From Membranipora membranacea (lineage: Eukaryota > Bryozoa > Gymnolaemata > Cheilostomatida > Membraniporidae): a stretch of 64,000 nt of DNA. Location: contig OU612072.1 in NCBI GenBank assembly GCA_914767715.1, forward strand, positions 26,412,001-26,476,000, in the 5' to 3' direction. The notes beneath the pieces are model-generated. The model did no database searches, was not told where the DNA came from, and saw only the letters and a list, made by a program, of their open reading frames with translations. This document shows positions 1-10,139 of this stretch, piece by piece (position 1 is the stretch's first letter; each line of letters begins with the position of its first letter). Position numbers and translations under genes: made by a program.

Positions 1-74
1 TTTTTTTTAAATCTCATTAAGTGTGATGCACATTTGTCTCAGAAAACAGTCTTTGCCCCCCCCGAGCTGCAATA

Positions 75-332
75 TCAAACATGTCTAAAACGGCCAGAAG
101 GGCAACGTTCAAGAAAATTGTGTATAAAATGATCTTCATCAGAAAAACAGCACATGATAATGTATTTAGTTCTCTGTTTAACAATAGTATCGGGGTCACC
201 TACGTCAAGCCCTAAATTCTTGGCATCATTGAAAACTTTTCTTATTGGTTTCTTGTCTTTAGCATATATGCTAGTGTGAAAAACAGGCAGACAATACAAT
301 AAGAGTGAAACTACAATCATTTTGTACAGCAT
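75..332 (-). CDS. Possible signal-peptide exon of an unknown gene (weak)
   Basis: An 85-codon open frame on the minus strand begins with a short hydrophobic stretch (MLYKMIVVSLLLYCLPVF) followed by a polar, Lys/Asp-rich segment, as expected for a signal peptide and the start of a secreted protein. A possible splice donor (AG|GTGACC on the minus strand, near 196-203) would end the coding part after the residues LGLDV. I do not recognise the family, see no TATA box of the type used by the TSR genes, and found no paralogous copy in the window. It may be a true first exon of a gene continuing to the left, or a chance frame. Confidence 0.22.
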   Translation of the reverse strand: MLYKMIVVSLLLYCLPVFHTSIYAKDKKPIRKVFNDAKNLGLDVGDPDTIVKQRTKYIIMCCFSDEDHFIHNFLERCPSGRFRHV

Positions 333-1925
333 GGAAGCTAATTGCTATGAACTCAGATACATGGAATTTTTTACATACATGCATACATCCTTTGACTTGC
401 TTTTCTAGTTATTTTACGCACATATTCTTCGAATCTCAGTATGTTGTCAATCTCTACATCAAGGTAATTTACCTTTTCACAAAACGATATATCGGTGCCA
501 TCTAGAGTCAGTTTAGGAGTATCAGACGTTGAGTAGAGAAAAGCATTTCCTTTGTCTTAGAAACATTAAGTAGTGGTGTTTGAACTGCTTACTTAAGAAT
601 ATGATGCGCCTGTGTTTAAATTAGAGTAAAAATGCTCCCAGAGTATCCGTAAAAAAGACTGAGAAAATCACATAAAGATATGAAGAATTAAATGGAAAAG
701 TCAGTAATTACTTTCACCAAATAAATGATGACTCATAGTTAATCATGTATTCACATTTAATTTGGTGCATGATAACTGAACATTCACATCGAAGTGGCAA
801 AAAAGAGAAGCAGGCAAACCTTTTTGATAAAATACTGCTATTCAGTAAATCCACAATTAGGGTAATGGATAATCAACTGTTCCAACTAATTGATGACAGC
901 TGTAAATTTACACCATACTGGTCAAAATGTAAGTGAAATAACTGGTATCTATCATATGATGATTCCCAAGGCCAGGATTTTTTCATAATAATTTATTACA
1001 AGGGTTATATAAGCAACATAAGAATCATCAAGGCACTGTAAGGTTGCACAATACCTCCAATGTTACTCAAAAATATATGGAGATTATCAGTTTTTCTGCA
1101 TATGATTAGTATTATGATGGTGACTGAGATAATTACACATCAATGTTTGTTCTCTATGATAAAAAGTCAGGTGGCTAATCATTAACTACGGTTTATTATG
1201 TTCAAAATAAAAATGGCAACAAAATCAAGTTTCCCAATTAGCTGGTTAATGCTAATCAAACACCTTCACAGAGGACGAATGCATTTATTGAGTTAATTTT
1301 GTTTTGCTGTTGTGCTTCACTTCCTGATATGGCAAATCAATGTCAGACTTGACACACTATGTGGCTCAACCTCGTGGTGGTTTATGGATTTGAGTGCTGA
1401 TAAACACAATACAGAAATGTTTTCCAAACCATCAATCAACAATGATTATTAATCTCCTCCTCCACTTGTTGTTTACAGCAAGAACTAATTGAGGTGATCT
1501 GTGAAGAAATGTTTGGGTGGTAGCATCTATCGTTGGACATCTGGAATAATCAGCTCAGAAATAAATACAAACCTTTAGCGATAACAAATTACAACACAAT
1601 GATTCAAAAGCCTAATGAACAAGTGCTATCGGTGACAGGGATGCAAAGGTTACAAAAATATTGGTTTTAAGGTGGTTATGAAATAGCATATTAGACATCT
1701 CATGCTACATCCCTTTCATGACAGTTCTACTAAATTAGGCTTTTTCAACACCTTGTGGTAGAAAAGAGGTTTGCAGTGATACATATGCCCTGATTTTTAT
1801 AGTCAGCAACAAAGAAGGTTGAAATGGGAGGAAATTTGAGCATCACTACAGGTTACCTATTCGATGTTGATGTGGCTGGTTATATCATCCAGACTAGTTT
1901 ACTACAACCAATCAGGGGCTGTGTG
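333..1925. other. Intergenic, no gene seen
   Basis: AT-rich sequence with only short open frames (under 70 codons) that show no domain, splice pattern or similarity to the other genes here. No tRNA-like fold, tandem repeat or recognisable promoter was noticed. Confidence 0.5.
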
Positions 1926-3180
1926 CCTTGGTAGTAGAATTCAGACAATATTTTGCAGGTTCATGGTGGGGAACAAATTTCCTTGAGCTGGTGGATTGTT
2001 CCGAATTGTCTTACAAATACCGATGTCGTCTGCAGCTGCAAGTGTGGATGTTGATCTGTTGGTGATGGTGGTGTATGCTGTTGTGTCATCGGCATACTTG
2101 ATGATCTTTGAAGAAGTTGATGGCAAGTCATCCACAAATATATTCCACAGAATAGGGCCGAGAACACTACCTTGTGGCACCCCGGATATGATGGGTTTGG
2201 AGGTAGAATTGACATTTGAGTTTCGTAATGAGAAAGTACCATATCTATGAGATAAGAACCTCTGTGTGATATTGATGATGTGTGGTTTGACATCTTTGCG
2301 TTGCATCTTGCTCAGGAGTAAGGCCTGATCCATGTTGTCGCACGCTTTGCTGTAGTCGATCAGAAGTGTTTGAATTCCTTTCACTTCCTTTCTATCTAGT
2401 GTCAGCGCTGCATCTGTCACAAAGTTTACAAGAGCATCAGTGCATATATTTCTTAGTCCTTCAAGGATGAAGTGTTCCATGACTGTGCCACAGTAGAGAT
2501 ATTGGCCGGAAGTCGCCGCGAGTTGCTGGTACTTTGACCTTTGGCAGCGGTAAAATTTAGGCTGACTTCCACAGTGCTGGAAATGTATCCTGTTCCAACG
2601 CGCAGTTGATAATATGGGAGAGTGGTCCACACAGTACCTCTGCGTTGTTCTTGCTGATCCATGAGAAGAAATCCTGACTGTTGTTGGCTTTCTTGGTGTT
2701 GATGTTGTGAAGTAGAGTGTAGACCTCTGCTTGACTAGCGTAGCTTGGTGGTTCTTCTGGATCTTGTGGGACGGGTATAGCATGTGAAGATGGTGTAACG
2801 ATTAAGCTGTAGTAGTTGTGCTGGCTTTCAACAAATTCTGCGTGGGTCATCCATCGGTCATCGATGTATCTCAACATTGGTGTTTGAGCTTTGCTGCTGT
2901 CAGAGTCTGTGATCTGCTTGATGTTGTGCCAGCACTTTGTACTTCCTTTGCTTATCTGGTTGATGTTGTTCTCTGCATGGGTGCGTCATAGCTGATGATA
3001 TTCATCAGAAAGTTTCCTATTTATTATCTTCCAAGACGGATTTCCCTTTTTGTGCAGTTTGTCCTTGAGACGTCTAAGCTTGATGGTACGGGGATTCTCC
3101 AAGAATGCTGTGCCAGCTTTGAGCTTAACATGTGTAGGCCAGTCTATAATTTTATCACTGCAGTGTATTCAATATACCTG
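1926..3180 (-). mobile_element. Non-LTR retrotransposon (LINE) reverse-transcriptase fragment, broken
   Basis: Minus-strand frames together encode part of a LINE ORF2 reverse transcriptase. Reading from about 3150 down to 1940, a Lys-rich N-terminal part (about 3150-2880), the segment ending FPALWKSA (about 2560), the LLIDYSKACDN block (DFSKAFD-like motif A, about 2360-2330), [14 protein letters not shown] (motif B region, about 2190-2150) and YADD (catalytic motif C, bases 2085-2096) appear in family order. The blocks lie in different frames with in-frame stops, so frameshifts have inactivated it. No endonuclease domain or clear 3' tail is visible, so it looks truncated at both ends. The motif order is typical of the jockey/CR1-like LINE groups, but the exact clade cannot be assigned by eye. 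Confidence 0.85.
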
Positions 3181-3500
3181 ATGTTCACTTTGGGAGGCAA
3201 CTAGATATGCTCAACGATTCAATATACCATCCATATGATAAATCATTTGAAGAAAATATTTTGACTGTGATAGGAAATATTTAGGAAGTGTTATTTCAAA
3301 TCATGTCAAACAGGAGAATTAAATTAAACTGCCGCAGTCAATCAATTTTAGGTGCCGCTGAAAAGTATGATATAATCAAGAAATCTCATCAGCTGATTGT
3401 CGACTGCCAAAAAGATCCTATGGAAAGGATTAATGTCTTCCATTAATTGACAGGGAAAAGAGTGCCACTGATAAATATAAAGATGATTAATGGCTCTTAT

Positions 3501-3563
3501 GTTGTCATACATGGTGATCTGAGGGTATAAAACGGCATGTAGTTGAGAAAACTGATATCATTC
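3501..3563 (+). promoter_or_regulatory. Gene A promoter: half X-box, TATA box, initiator
   Basis: TATAAAA at 3526-3532 is followed 32 bases later by the initiator-like TCATTC (3558-3563), then a 33-base 5' leader to the ATG. At the place where the other genes carry an X-box-like site, 7 bases upstream of TATA, only the right half (CATGGTGAT, 3510-3518) is kept; a left half GTTGTC (3501-3506) is displaced by 4 bases. The promoter layout matches the paralogues but the site is degraded. Confidence 0.65.
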
Positions 3564-3595
3564 AACTGTTGTATTCAATAGGAAGATCAACCAAA

Positions 3596-4505
3596 ATGGG
3601 TAAGTATTTTAAACAGATGTATCGATCAGCAGAAATGCGTAAGGATTGAAACTAAGTCATGTTTTCAAGTAAATTTTTAGAGTGGTTAATCAATTATTGT
3701 ACCATACGAATCATATAAATCGGAATTCTCACTCTTTTAGCTATGACAAAGCTTATCCTACTGGCTATCGTCGCTGTGGCATGTGTGTCCGCATCTTACA
3801 GACCACACAGCTACAGACCACATCAACCACATGTTCAACCTCACTACAAACCAAGAACACATTACACTGGTGAGTACACCTATGAGAAAATAATCTCAAT
3901 TTAGATCTAGATACAAAACATATCTGTTATTATATGATTTAAATATTTGAGTGAGTTTTTTTTAAAATGATGGGTTTATAAAAATATGTTCCATTTTGCA
4001 GTTGCTACATGGAGTGCATGGGGTCAGTATGGACAATGCTCTAAGCCTTGTGGTAGAGGAATACAATTCAGATACAGAACATGCCAGAGGAAGCAAGTCT
4101 ATGGCTATGGACCACATGGAAACTCCAAATGTGCCGGACGAAACAAATCTATGAAGTACTGCAATCTGCAATGCTGCTCAGGTAAGGCAACGCCTTCAAA
4201 ATTAAGAAAGCAACATAGAAACCTGCAACTATGAGCGGACTTGAGTCTCTTTACTTTGTTAGGAGAGGATAACAAATATAGAAAGTGTGCGGCTATTATA
4301 TGAACTTGTTTATTTTCTAGTTAATGGCGGTTGGGCTTACTGGTCACACTGGTCTACCAACCCTCACACATACAAGCAGACCAGAATCAGAACCTGCAGC
4401 AAACCATCTCCATCATGTGGAGGACGCACATGCTATGGAGCAGCTAGTCAAACCCAAGACCTCCTGTATTCATTGTCCAAATCCGAACAGACCTGGACAG
4501 GATGA
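3596..4505 (+). CDS. Gene A: small secreted two-TSR protein, exon 4 runs into a SINE
   Basis: Reconstructed coding exons: 3596-3599 (ATGG), 3741-3869, 4002-4181 and 4321-4505, with GT/AG introns all in phase 1, giving 165 residues. The protein starts with the signal peptide MAMTKLILLAIVAVACVSA, then a linker of YRPH-like units (Tyr, His, Pro, Arg), then TSR1 (WSAWGQYGQC, CSKPCGRG, seven cysteines ending CC), then the cysteine-poor TSR2 (WAYWSHW, TRIRTC, PSCGG). It should be secreted; the substrate or partner is unknown. In the paralogues exon 4 ends after SQTQNLP at a GTAAGT donor. Here that donor is missing and the frame continues about 12 residues (YSLSKSEQTWTG) to a TGA within an antisense SINE fragment. 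An exon-5-like tail survives downstream (4723-4781) but has no matching donor. The gene could therefore make a tail-less protein or be decaying. The ATG choice follows the promoter and the conserved ATGG|GTAAG start. Confidence 0.8.
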
Positions 4506-4536
4506 ATGGCTTGCCAGTGCTGAATCAGAAATGATA
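4467..4536 (-). mobile_element. SINE fragment inside gene A exon 4
   Basis: The reverse complement of this stretch matches 39058-39120 (within the SINE next to gene F) with about nine mismatches over some 62 bases by eye, sharing GATTCAGCACTGGCAAGCC and CCAGGTCTGTTC. It begins exactly where the exon 4 donor of the paralogues should be, and it supplies the stop codon now used by gene A. Confidence 0.7.
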
Positions 4537-4722
4537 GCCAGTGACAGAAATTAAACCTTGATCATAAAAGTCCTTACTCCAAGCCGTCAGACAACTTTGA
4601 CAGCTAATATTTACAAACAGGATCTTGCTGTTAATGGGGGTATTATATCGATACATTGATACAAGCTGACACTGACCATCTTCAATTTCACACATTTTTA
4701 CTTTAATACTTTCCATTTTTAG

Positions 4723-4781
4723 AGCCTCATTACAAACCACACAGACAGCAACCAGACATCAGACTATACAGTAGAGGTTAA
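4723..4781 (+). pseudogene. Gene A exon 5 relic (basic tail)
   Basis: After an AG acceptor (4721-4722) the frame reads KPHYKPHRQQPDIRLYSRG then TAA, if joined in phase 1 as in the paralogues. It corresponds to the basic Pro/His/Arg tail exon of the family. No GT donor in the right phase remains at the end of exon 4, so this exon is probably no longer spliced in unless a cryptic donor is used. Confidence 0.6.
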
Positions 4782-7700
4782 ACATAGAATTAAACAGACC
4801 GACACAAGATCATCACTGGATTTGCAGTTTTTCTTATACCAGGAGACAAAATTAGTTATACATACTTTGCTACTGATGCTTATACTAATGGTTGCTGTTT
4901 GTTGATTTTGTATCTTATATTGAATTAACTTGTTTAAATATAGTTATTATAAACAATACAATACCCTAAGCATTGAACATCTAGCATTCTATTACGATTA
5001 CATGTATATTTATTGACAGGTGTGTCTCAAGTATTAATTATTTAATTTGTATATGAGAAATTTGATGGGTGAAATTCTAATCTAAATTGATGAGAGGACA
5101 CACAAAATATATTTGTGCTTGTAGAAGAATATATTTAGCGACTCTTGCACACTTCTCACCATAAATACTTGATACAATGATGTTTTATAGTGGTTGTGGG
5201 GTTAAATAATGACAAGAGCTCTAGGTTTGTCTACTCAAACTTAATATGATTTAGGTCCCATTATCAGATTTAGGTGAACATGTGAATTAGAAGAGCTGTA
5301 TGTTTATTCTGTCTTCCCTTGATCCCCCCCCCCTCCCGTTTGGTATGAAGGTGTGAGGATATGTGACATGTGGTTGGATGCTAATACAAGATGGTCCAAC
5401 TTAGCCCAATGCTAAGGTTAATATCATTATGCAATAAGGTTTAGATGTAAACCATATTTACCGTAGATATAGAGGGCGAGTGTGTCTGTCAGTATGTCCA
5501 GGTGAGAGAATGATTGGAATTGATACCAATGGTGTATGATTAGTGTGTAACCTTGTTAGGTCAGATAGATTGAGCTGGTGAAAAGTAATGGCCTGTAAAC
5601 CATCTATATGAGCTGGATATGAGTACCATTAGAGGCAAATAAGTAACCTAGTTAGGTTAGTTGAATAGGCATGTTAGTAGTAATGGCTTGTAAACCATCT
5701 GTATGATTGTGTGCTCGATAAAGTAGTTGAATACCACCAGTCATCGGTGTTCCGGCTAAGCCGACGGCATCCCAGAATGCCGGTCAGGGTTTTCCTACCA
5801 TGTGTCAGCAACAGCCCAGAACGCTCCAGTTCCCAGATCAATGCCAATGTTTGCACCCCACATTTTCAAAGTTTGAACTTAAATAGTGTGCTATTTTTCT
5901 GGCTAGAAGAGAAAAAATACACATGGAATAAATAAAGTTAGGGAAAACATTCTGTAATTATTGTAATGACTCAGTCATTATCAATGTAGAAAGCCTTGGT
6001 TTGGAGTAAATGCATTTTAATTACTACAGGTTGTGTGTAAAAGTACCTCAGGATATTCTATTAATATGCTTTATACATTAGAAATATATCTTACTCAGTA
6101 ACCAATTGGAAGTGATGTTTTAGCTACAAGGTCACTACCACCAATCTCGAAATTCCAGCACACCAAACTCTAGCATAGATGATCTATCTGGCATATTTCA
6201 AACAAACAATATTTCCATATTACTAATACAGTTCCACACAGAATACAATGGTATAGGATATATTTATATCAAACAACTTAAATAGATAAACTGCAGGTGT
6301 GTTTTGGAAAAAGGCTTGAAGACAAGATACCAATTTCAAGAAGATATATATTCTGATGAAAGAAGAAAGGTCGCCGTGAAATAAAAGATAGTAACCTTTC
6401 AAATACTTTGGTAACTATGGCGAACATTATTCTTATAAAAAAAAAAGAATCTCAATGCAGGACTTTTATGACTCTTGAATAACTCCAATCAGGGGCATGC
6501 ATTAAGGCTAGGCTGAAGTGGTGCCCTCATCCAACAGCTATATATATAGCCTAATTGATCAAGCTCAGTGTACATCCTTACTGTCAATTATAGATGATTA
6601 TGGTGATCATGGAGCAATTGTTCCAGTTAATTAGTTAAATTGGAAGATGTTCTCATGAGAAAAAATTGCAGTTCCACAATCTTTGATGATTGTTGATTGT
6701 TTCACACTCATGCTTGTACTCTAAAACCCGACCCGTGTGGAAAGGTTTGCTCTCCAATAACTCACTGGCACCAATTTTCATGGAACTTGCCCCTCCTTCC
6801 ATACTCAACTGCTCAAATTGACAGTTGTGCAATTGGATTCATTTGCAAGAGTCACTTAACTTTCACATAATACTCTTCCATATTAGTAAATTCCTGATAG
6901 AGGAAGAAAGACAGTCTGAGTTTTATTATGGAGAGTATTCAAGTAAAGTTACTGGTCAACAGTATTTTCATCTAAACCTACAAGCCTGAGATGACATATT
7001 TTGGTGGTTCGGTTCACTTATGTTTGACGTAGTATTGTGATTGACTGGGCAGTTAGCATGACACTCTGTAGTTGAGCTGGAAGGTCCTGGTCATTATTGT
7101 CTACGGCTTCTACTCCAAATACAGACATACATGTGTGTTTAGATAGTGTTTGATGAATACATTGAGGTCACCATCCGTCTGATTTAGTGAATGTACTATC
7201 TCTGAGCAAAGAAGTTTGTTGTTGGTAGAAGATTGAAGTGGGTTACCAGTCATTATTGTCATTGAATGTCAAGTTTAGTTATTTAAAATGCAACATAAAT
7301 CAAAGATTGTGTTACATCAATCACTTTTCAAAATGGCATCAAGCCCCATTGTTCAATCATATAATGCCATCAGCATAGTGTCGTAGTTGGACAGAAAAAA
7401 TGAGAAGATAATAAATCAAGAGGACTAAGCTTTCATCATCGCAAAAGTACCTCATGGCTAATTGTAACGCATCCAACAGACATTCGATCATGGCATGAAG
7501 TAATGACAATAACCTGATCAGTAAGGAGTTGACCGCAAGCATGCCGACTCGAAGATCGATTTTCCCCTACAATTCTATACTGCTTGTCATGAATCATTCT
7601 TGTATTTCTTGGGCTGTCAAGTCTGAAAGATTACTTAACTTATTTTATATTCTCCTGACACAGTCTTCTAATTACTCCGCAATTTATCCAATTCTGTTTG

Positions 7701-8284
7701 ACTCTCATCTCATAGAAGAGGACTTAATTGTTCATATTAATTAAATATTAATCTTATAATTGGTTTAATATGGTCAACTAATTTACACAAAATAGAACAA
7801 TAATTGTCTAACAGCTATGACCATTAAGATGCAAGCTGGCAACATGGGGTATACTTTTTTATATATGTAGTGAAATTAATCCCATTTTCATAATGTCACA
7901 TGCAAAAGAGGGGAAGGCGTTATTAATCAAATGTATTGGATTTGAGTTTGCTAGCAGGAAAGATGAGACTAAGGCTTTGCAGATCCTAGTGGTTAAAAAT
8001 TGACAAGGGTTTTTGAAGCTTTGGTGTATTGTGCCATGTGCCCTTTTTAACTGAGCGACCTTTTTTCAAGGTGGTGTGAAGCCTTTGTATTTTGTTGTTA
8101 AATACAAAATTAAATATGACACTTATTACCATTTTTGGATGACATTATTAACCAAAGAGTTAATATAGTGACTTATCAGAGTCAAAACCAAAAAGTATGA
8201 GGCCATGAGGATGCTGGCACTTTTCCTTTCATTGTTCTATAGAAAATTCAACCAAAGCCTTCACATTAATTAAAAAAAGCATAC
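4782..8284. other. Intergenic between A and B
   Basis: No gene is supported. The section 7080-7560 is a diverged copy of a block also found at 12700-13090 and 20880-21310 (shared words such as GGACTAAGCTTTCA and GATCATGGCATGAA). A C-run lies at 5324-5333. Open frames at 5711-5935 and 7529-7744 have no domain or splice support. Confidence 0.5.
5549..5707 (+). repeat. Two imperfect direct repeats
   Basis: Two copies of a unit of roughly 70 bases (starting near 5549 and 5642) share GTAACCT.GTTAGGT, GTAATGGC.TGTAAACCATCT and a following TATGA. The origin is not recognised. Confidence 0.5.
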
Positions 8285-8290
8285 TTTATT
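8285..8290 (-). other. Possible polyadenylation signal for gene B
   Basis: AATAAA on the minus strand, about 370 bases past the gene B stop codon. This is a weak assignment because such hexamers are common in AT-rich DNA. Confidence 0.3.
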
Positions 8291-8662
8291 TTAGTTTGAA
8301 GTCAACTGTGTAACCAGTTTTGTTTTCTGAAATCTTGAAATGATTGTTAAAGTATTTCAGGATTTCCTATTTTAGAAGCTGCACTTGGAGACTGTGTAGT
8401 TACTAGCTCATTTCACTGATAACATATAAATTGTGATTGTTGCCATGCACACAATTGTGGTATCCGAAAATTTTCAGTGATTATGGTTTGTTGTTTTGTG
8501 CTATGATTAATGTATCATTTAAAATCAACTAAATACAAAAAATAAACAAACAAAAAGAGATTGAACATAGATAATATAGCAATGGGTTTCTCTGTATTCG
8601 ACAAAAATAGTTTGGAGTTCGGGTTCAGATCTGGTTCGGGTCTTGCAATTATTTGCTTAGTA

Positions 8663-10048
8663 CTACCACCACATGTATGGTTGTCGATGTGGTTGTCTGT
8701 GTGGTTGTCTGTGTGGTTTTCTGTGTGGTTGTCTGTATGGCTGTGGGTGAGGCTCTGCAACGAACAGATATTCCAGTTAGACAATATCGTGATACTATGA
8801 ATGTCATTTGTTACTTACTATGTATTGAAATCAAAACTGATTTGAACAATAACTGACCTCAGCAAACTCAGTCAGCTGACTCTGATTGAGCTGTGAACTG
8901 TCACCTGAAGTTATTGAAAGGAAGTCCTAACTAGGAGCTAGTCAGTAGGAGCAGAGAGGACATTGATGACTTTTATTGTAAAAAGCTTAAAATTATTTAC
9001 TTACTCGGTAGATTTTGGGTTTGACTAGCTGCTCCGTAGCACTGGCGTCCTCCACATGATGGATATGGTTTGCTGCAGGTTCTGGTTCTGGTCTGTTTGT
9101 ATGTGTGAGGGTTGGTAGACCAGCGAGACCAGTAAGCCCATCCACCATTAACTGAAAGTTAAAAAGGTAGATATCATAAAATCTATTTACCCTTAGATTG
9201 CTGTTGTTTTGTTGTCTCAGTTGAAGGGCCAAGATGTGATCAAGATTCCAGCAATTGATCCATTATGACAATTTTCTTTTAAACTGGAAGGCAGGTCCTT
9301 ACCTGGGCAGCATTGTAGATTGCAGTACTGCATAGATTTCCTTGGTCCAGCACATTGAGAGTTTTCGTGTACACCATACCCATAGACTTTCTTTGAGTTG
9401 CATGTTCTGTATCTGAATCGGATACCTCTACCGCAAGGCTTAGAGCATCGTCCATATCTACCCCACGCACTCCATTGGAACACTGGAAGGAAGATATGCA
9501 TCATGATAAGCAAACTCTTCGCCTGTTGAGATTTGATATCTTCTGTAGTGAACACTACAGAGGCTATCGATAGAAAGCTCTAAATTAAATCAGTTCATCT
9601 CAGTATTACAAATCTCAATATACACTTACCGACGCTGTAGTAAGGTTTTTGTGAGGTTGGTCTGTAGTGGGCTGGATTGTAGTTTTGTCGATGGGGCGAG
9701 TGTTGGTAGTGTCCAGCACTCACAAATGCCACGGCAATGATAGCTAAGAGGATGAGTTTTGTCACAGCTGAAAAAGGAAAATTGAGATTGCAAAACTTCA
9801 TTGGTTATTCAGTGGCATTTGAACAAAATATGCAGCTATTGCATTCAAAACACCTGCGACGGCAATGATAGCCAGGAGGATGAGCTTTTTCACAGCTAGA
9901 AATTAATAATAAGATGTTAATAAGGTATCGGTTATTTGGTGGTATTTGAAGGAAATATTTGAACATGACATTGGAAACTTTCAGCTCATCTGTATAATAA
10001 AATTAAAAACCATTACTCCAAAAAATAGCTGCTCTCATTCTTACCCAT
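8663..10048 (-). CDS. Gene B: small secreted two-TSR protein with RQPH tail
   Basis: Minus-strand coding exons are 10048-10045 (ATGG), 9767-9630, 9482-9303, 9151-9005 and 8754-8663, with all introns GT/AG and phase 1, giving 186 residues. It has the signal peptide MAVTKLILLAIIAVAFVSA and a linker rich in Tyr, His and Pro (GHYQHSPHRQNYNPAHYRP). TSR1 runs WSAWGRYGRCSKPCGRG to NLQCC and holds seven cysteines. TSR2 (WAYWSRW, TRTRTC, PSCGG, CYG) holds three. The tail KPHPQPYRQPHRKPHRQPH continues as RQPH units to YMWW and TAG. It should be secreted. TSRs commonly bind glycosaminoglycans or matrix, but the partner here is unknown. It is the inverted partner of gene C and carries a second, defective signal-peptide exon upstream of the used one. 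The first codon comes from the micro-exon shared by all paralogues. Confidence 0.87.
9840..9895 (-). pseudogene. Vestigial extra signal-peptide exon in gene B (exon 2a)
   Basis: Between exon 1 and the used exon 2, the minus strand has a TCTAG acceptor followed by sequence reading AVKKLILLAIIAVA in phase. This is a second copy of the signal-peptide start. It then diverges, and a GT follows GTCGCAG at 9854. Splicing it in would break or truncate the protein, so I take it as a relic or a poison exon. Gene C has the same relic at the mirrored place. Confidence 0.65.
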
Positions 10049-10080
10049 TTTAGTTGATCTTCCGTGTGAATCTAACAACT

Positions 10081-10139
10081 GAATGATACTAAATCAAAAG
10101 TCTGCCTGGCTTTATATACCCTCTGGCTACCACGCCAAC
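10081..10139 (-). promoter_or_regulatory. Gene B promoter: X-box-like site, TATA box, initiator
   Basis: On the minus strand, TATATAAA (10118-10111) lies 7 bases downstream of a degenerate X-box-like site GTTGGCGTGGTAGC (10139-10126) and is followed by the initiator-like TCATTC (10086-10081). Order and spacing equal those of genes C-H. Confidence 0.75.

Noticed and set aside
8653-8856. Val/Cys-rich frames at 8561-8856, 18092-18340 and 25192-25401
   Set aside because: These are the antisense strand of the RQPH tail exons of genes B, C and D.
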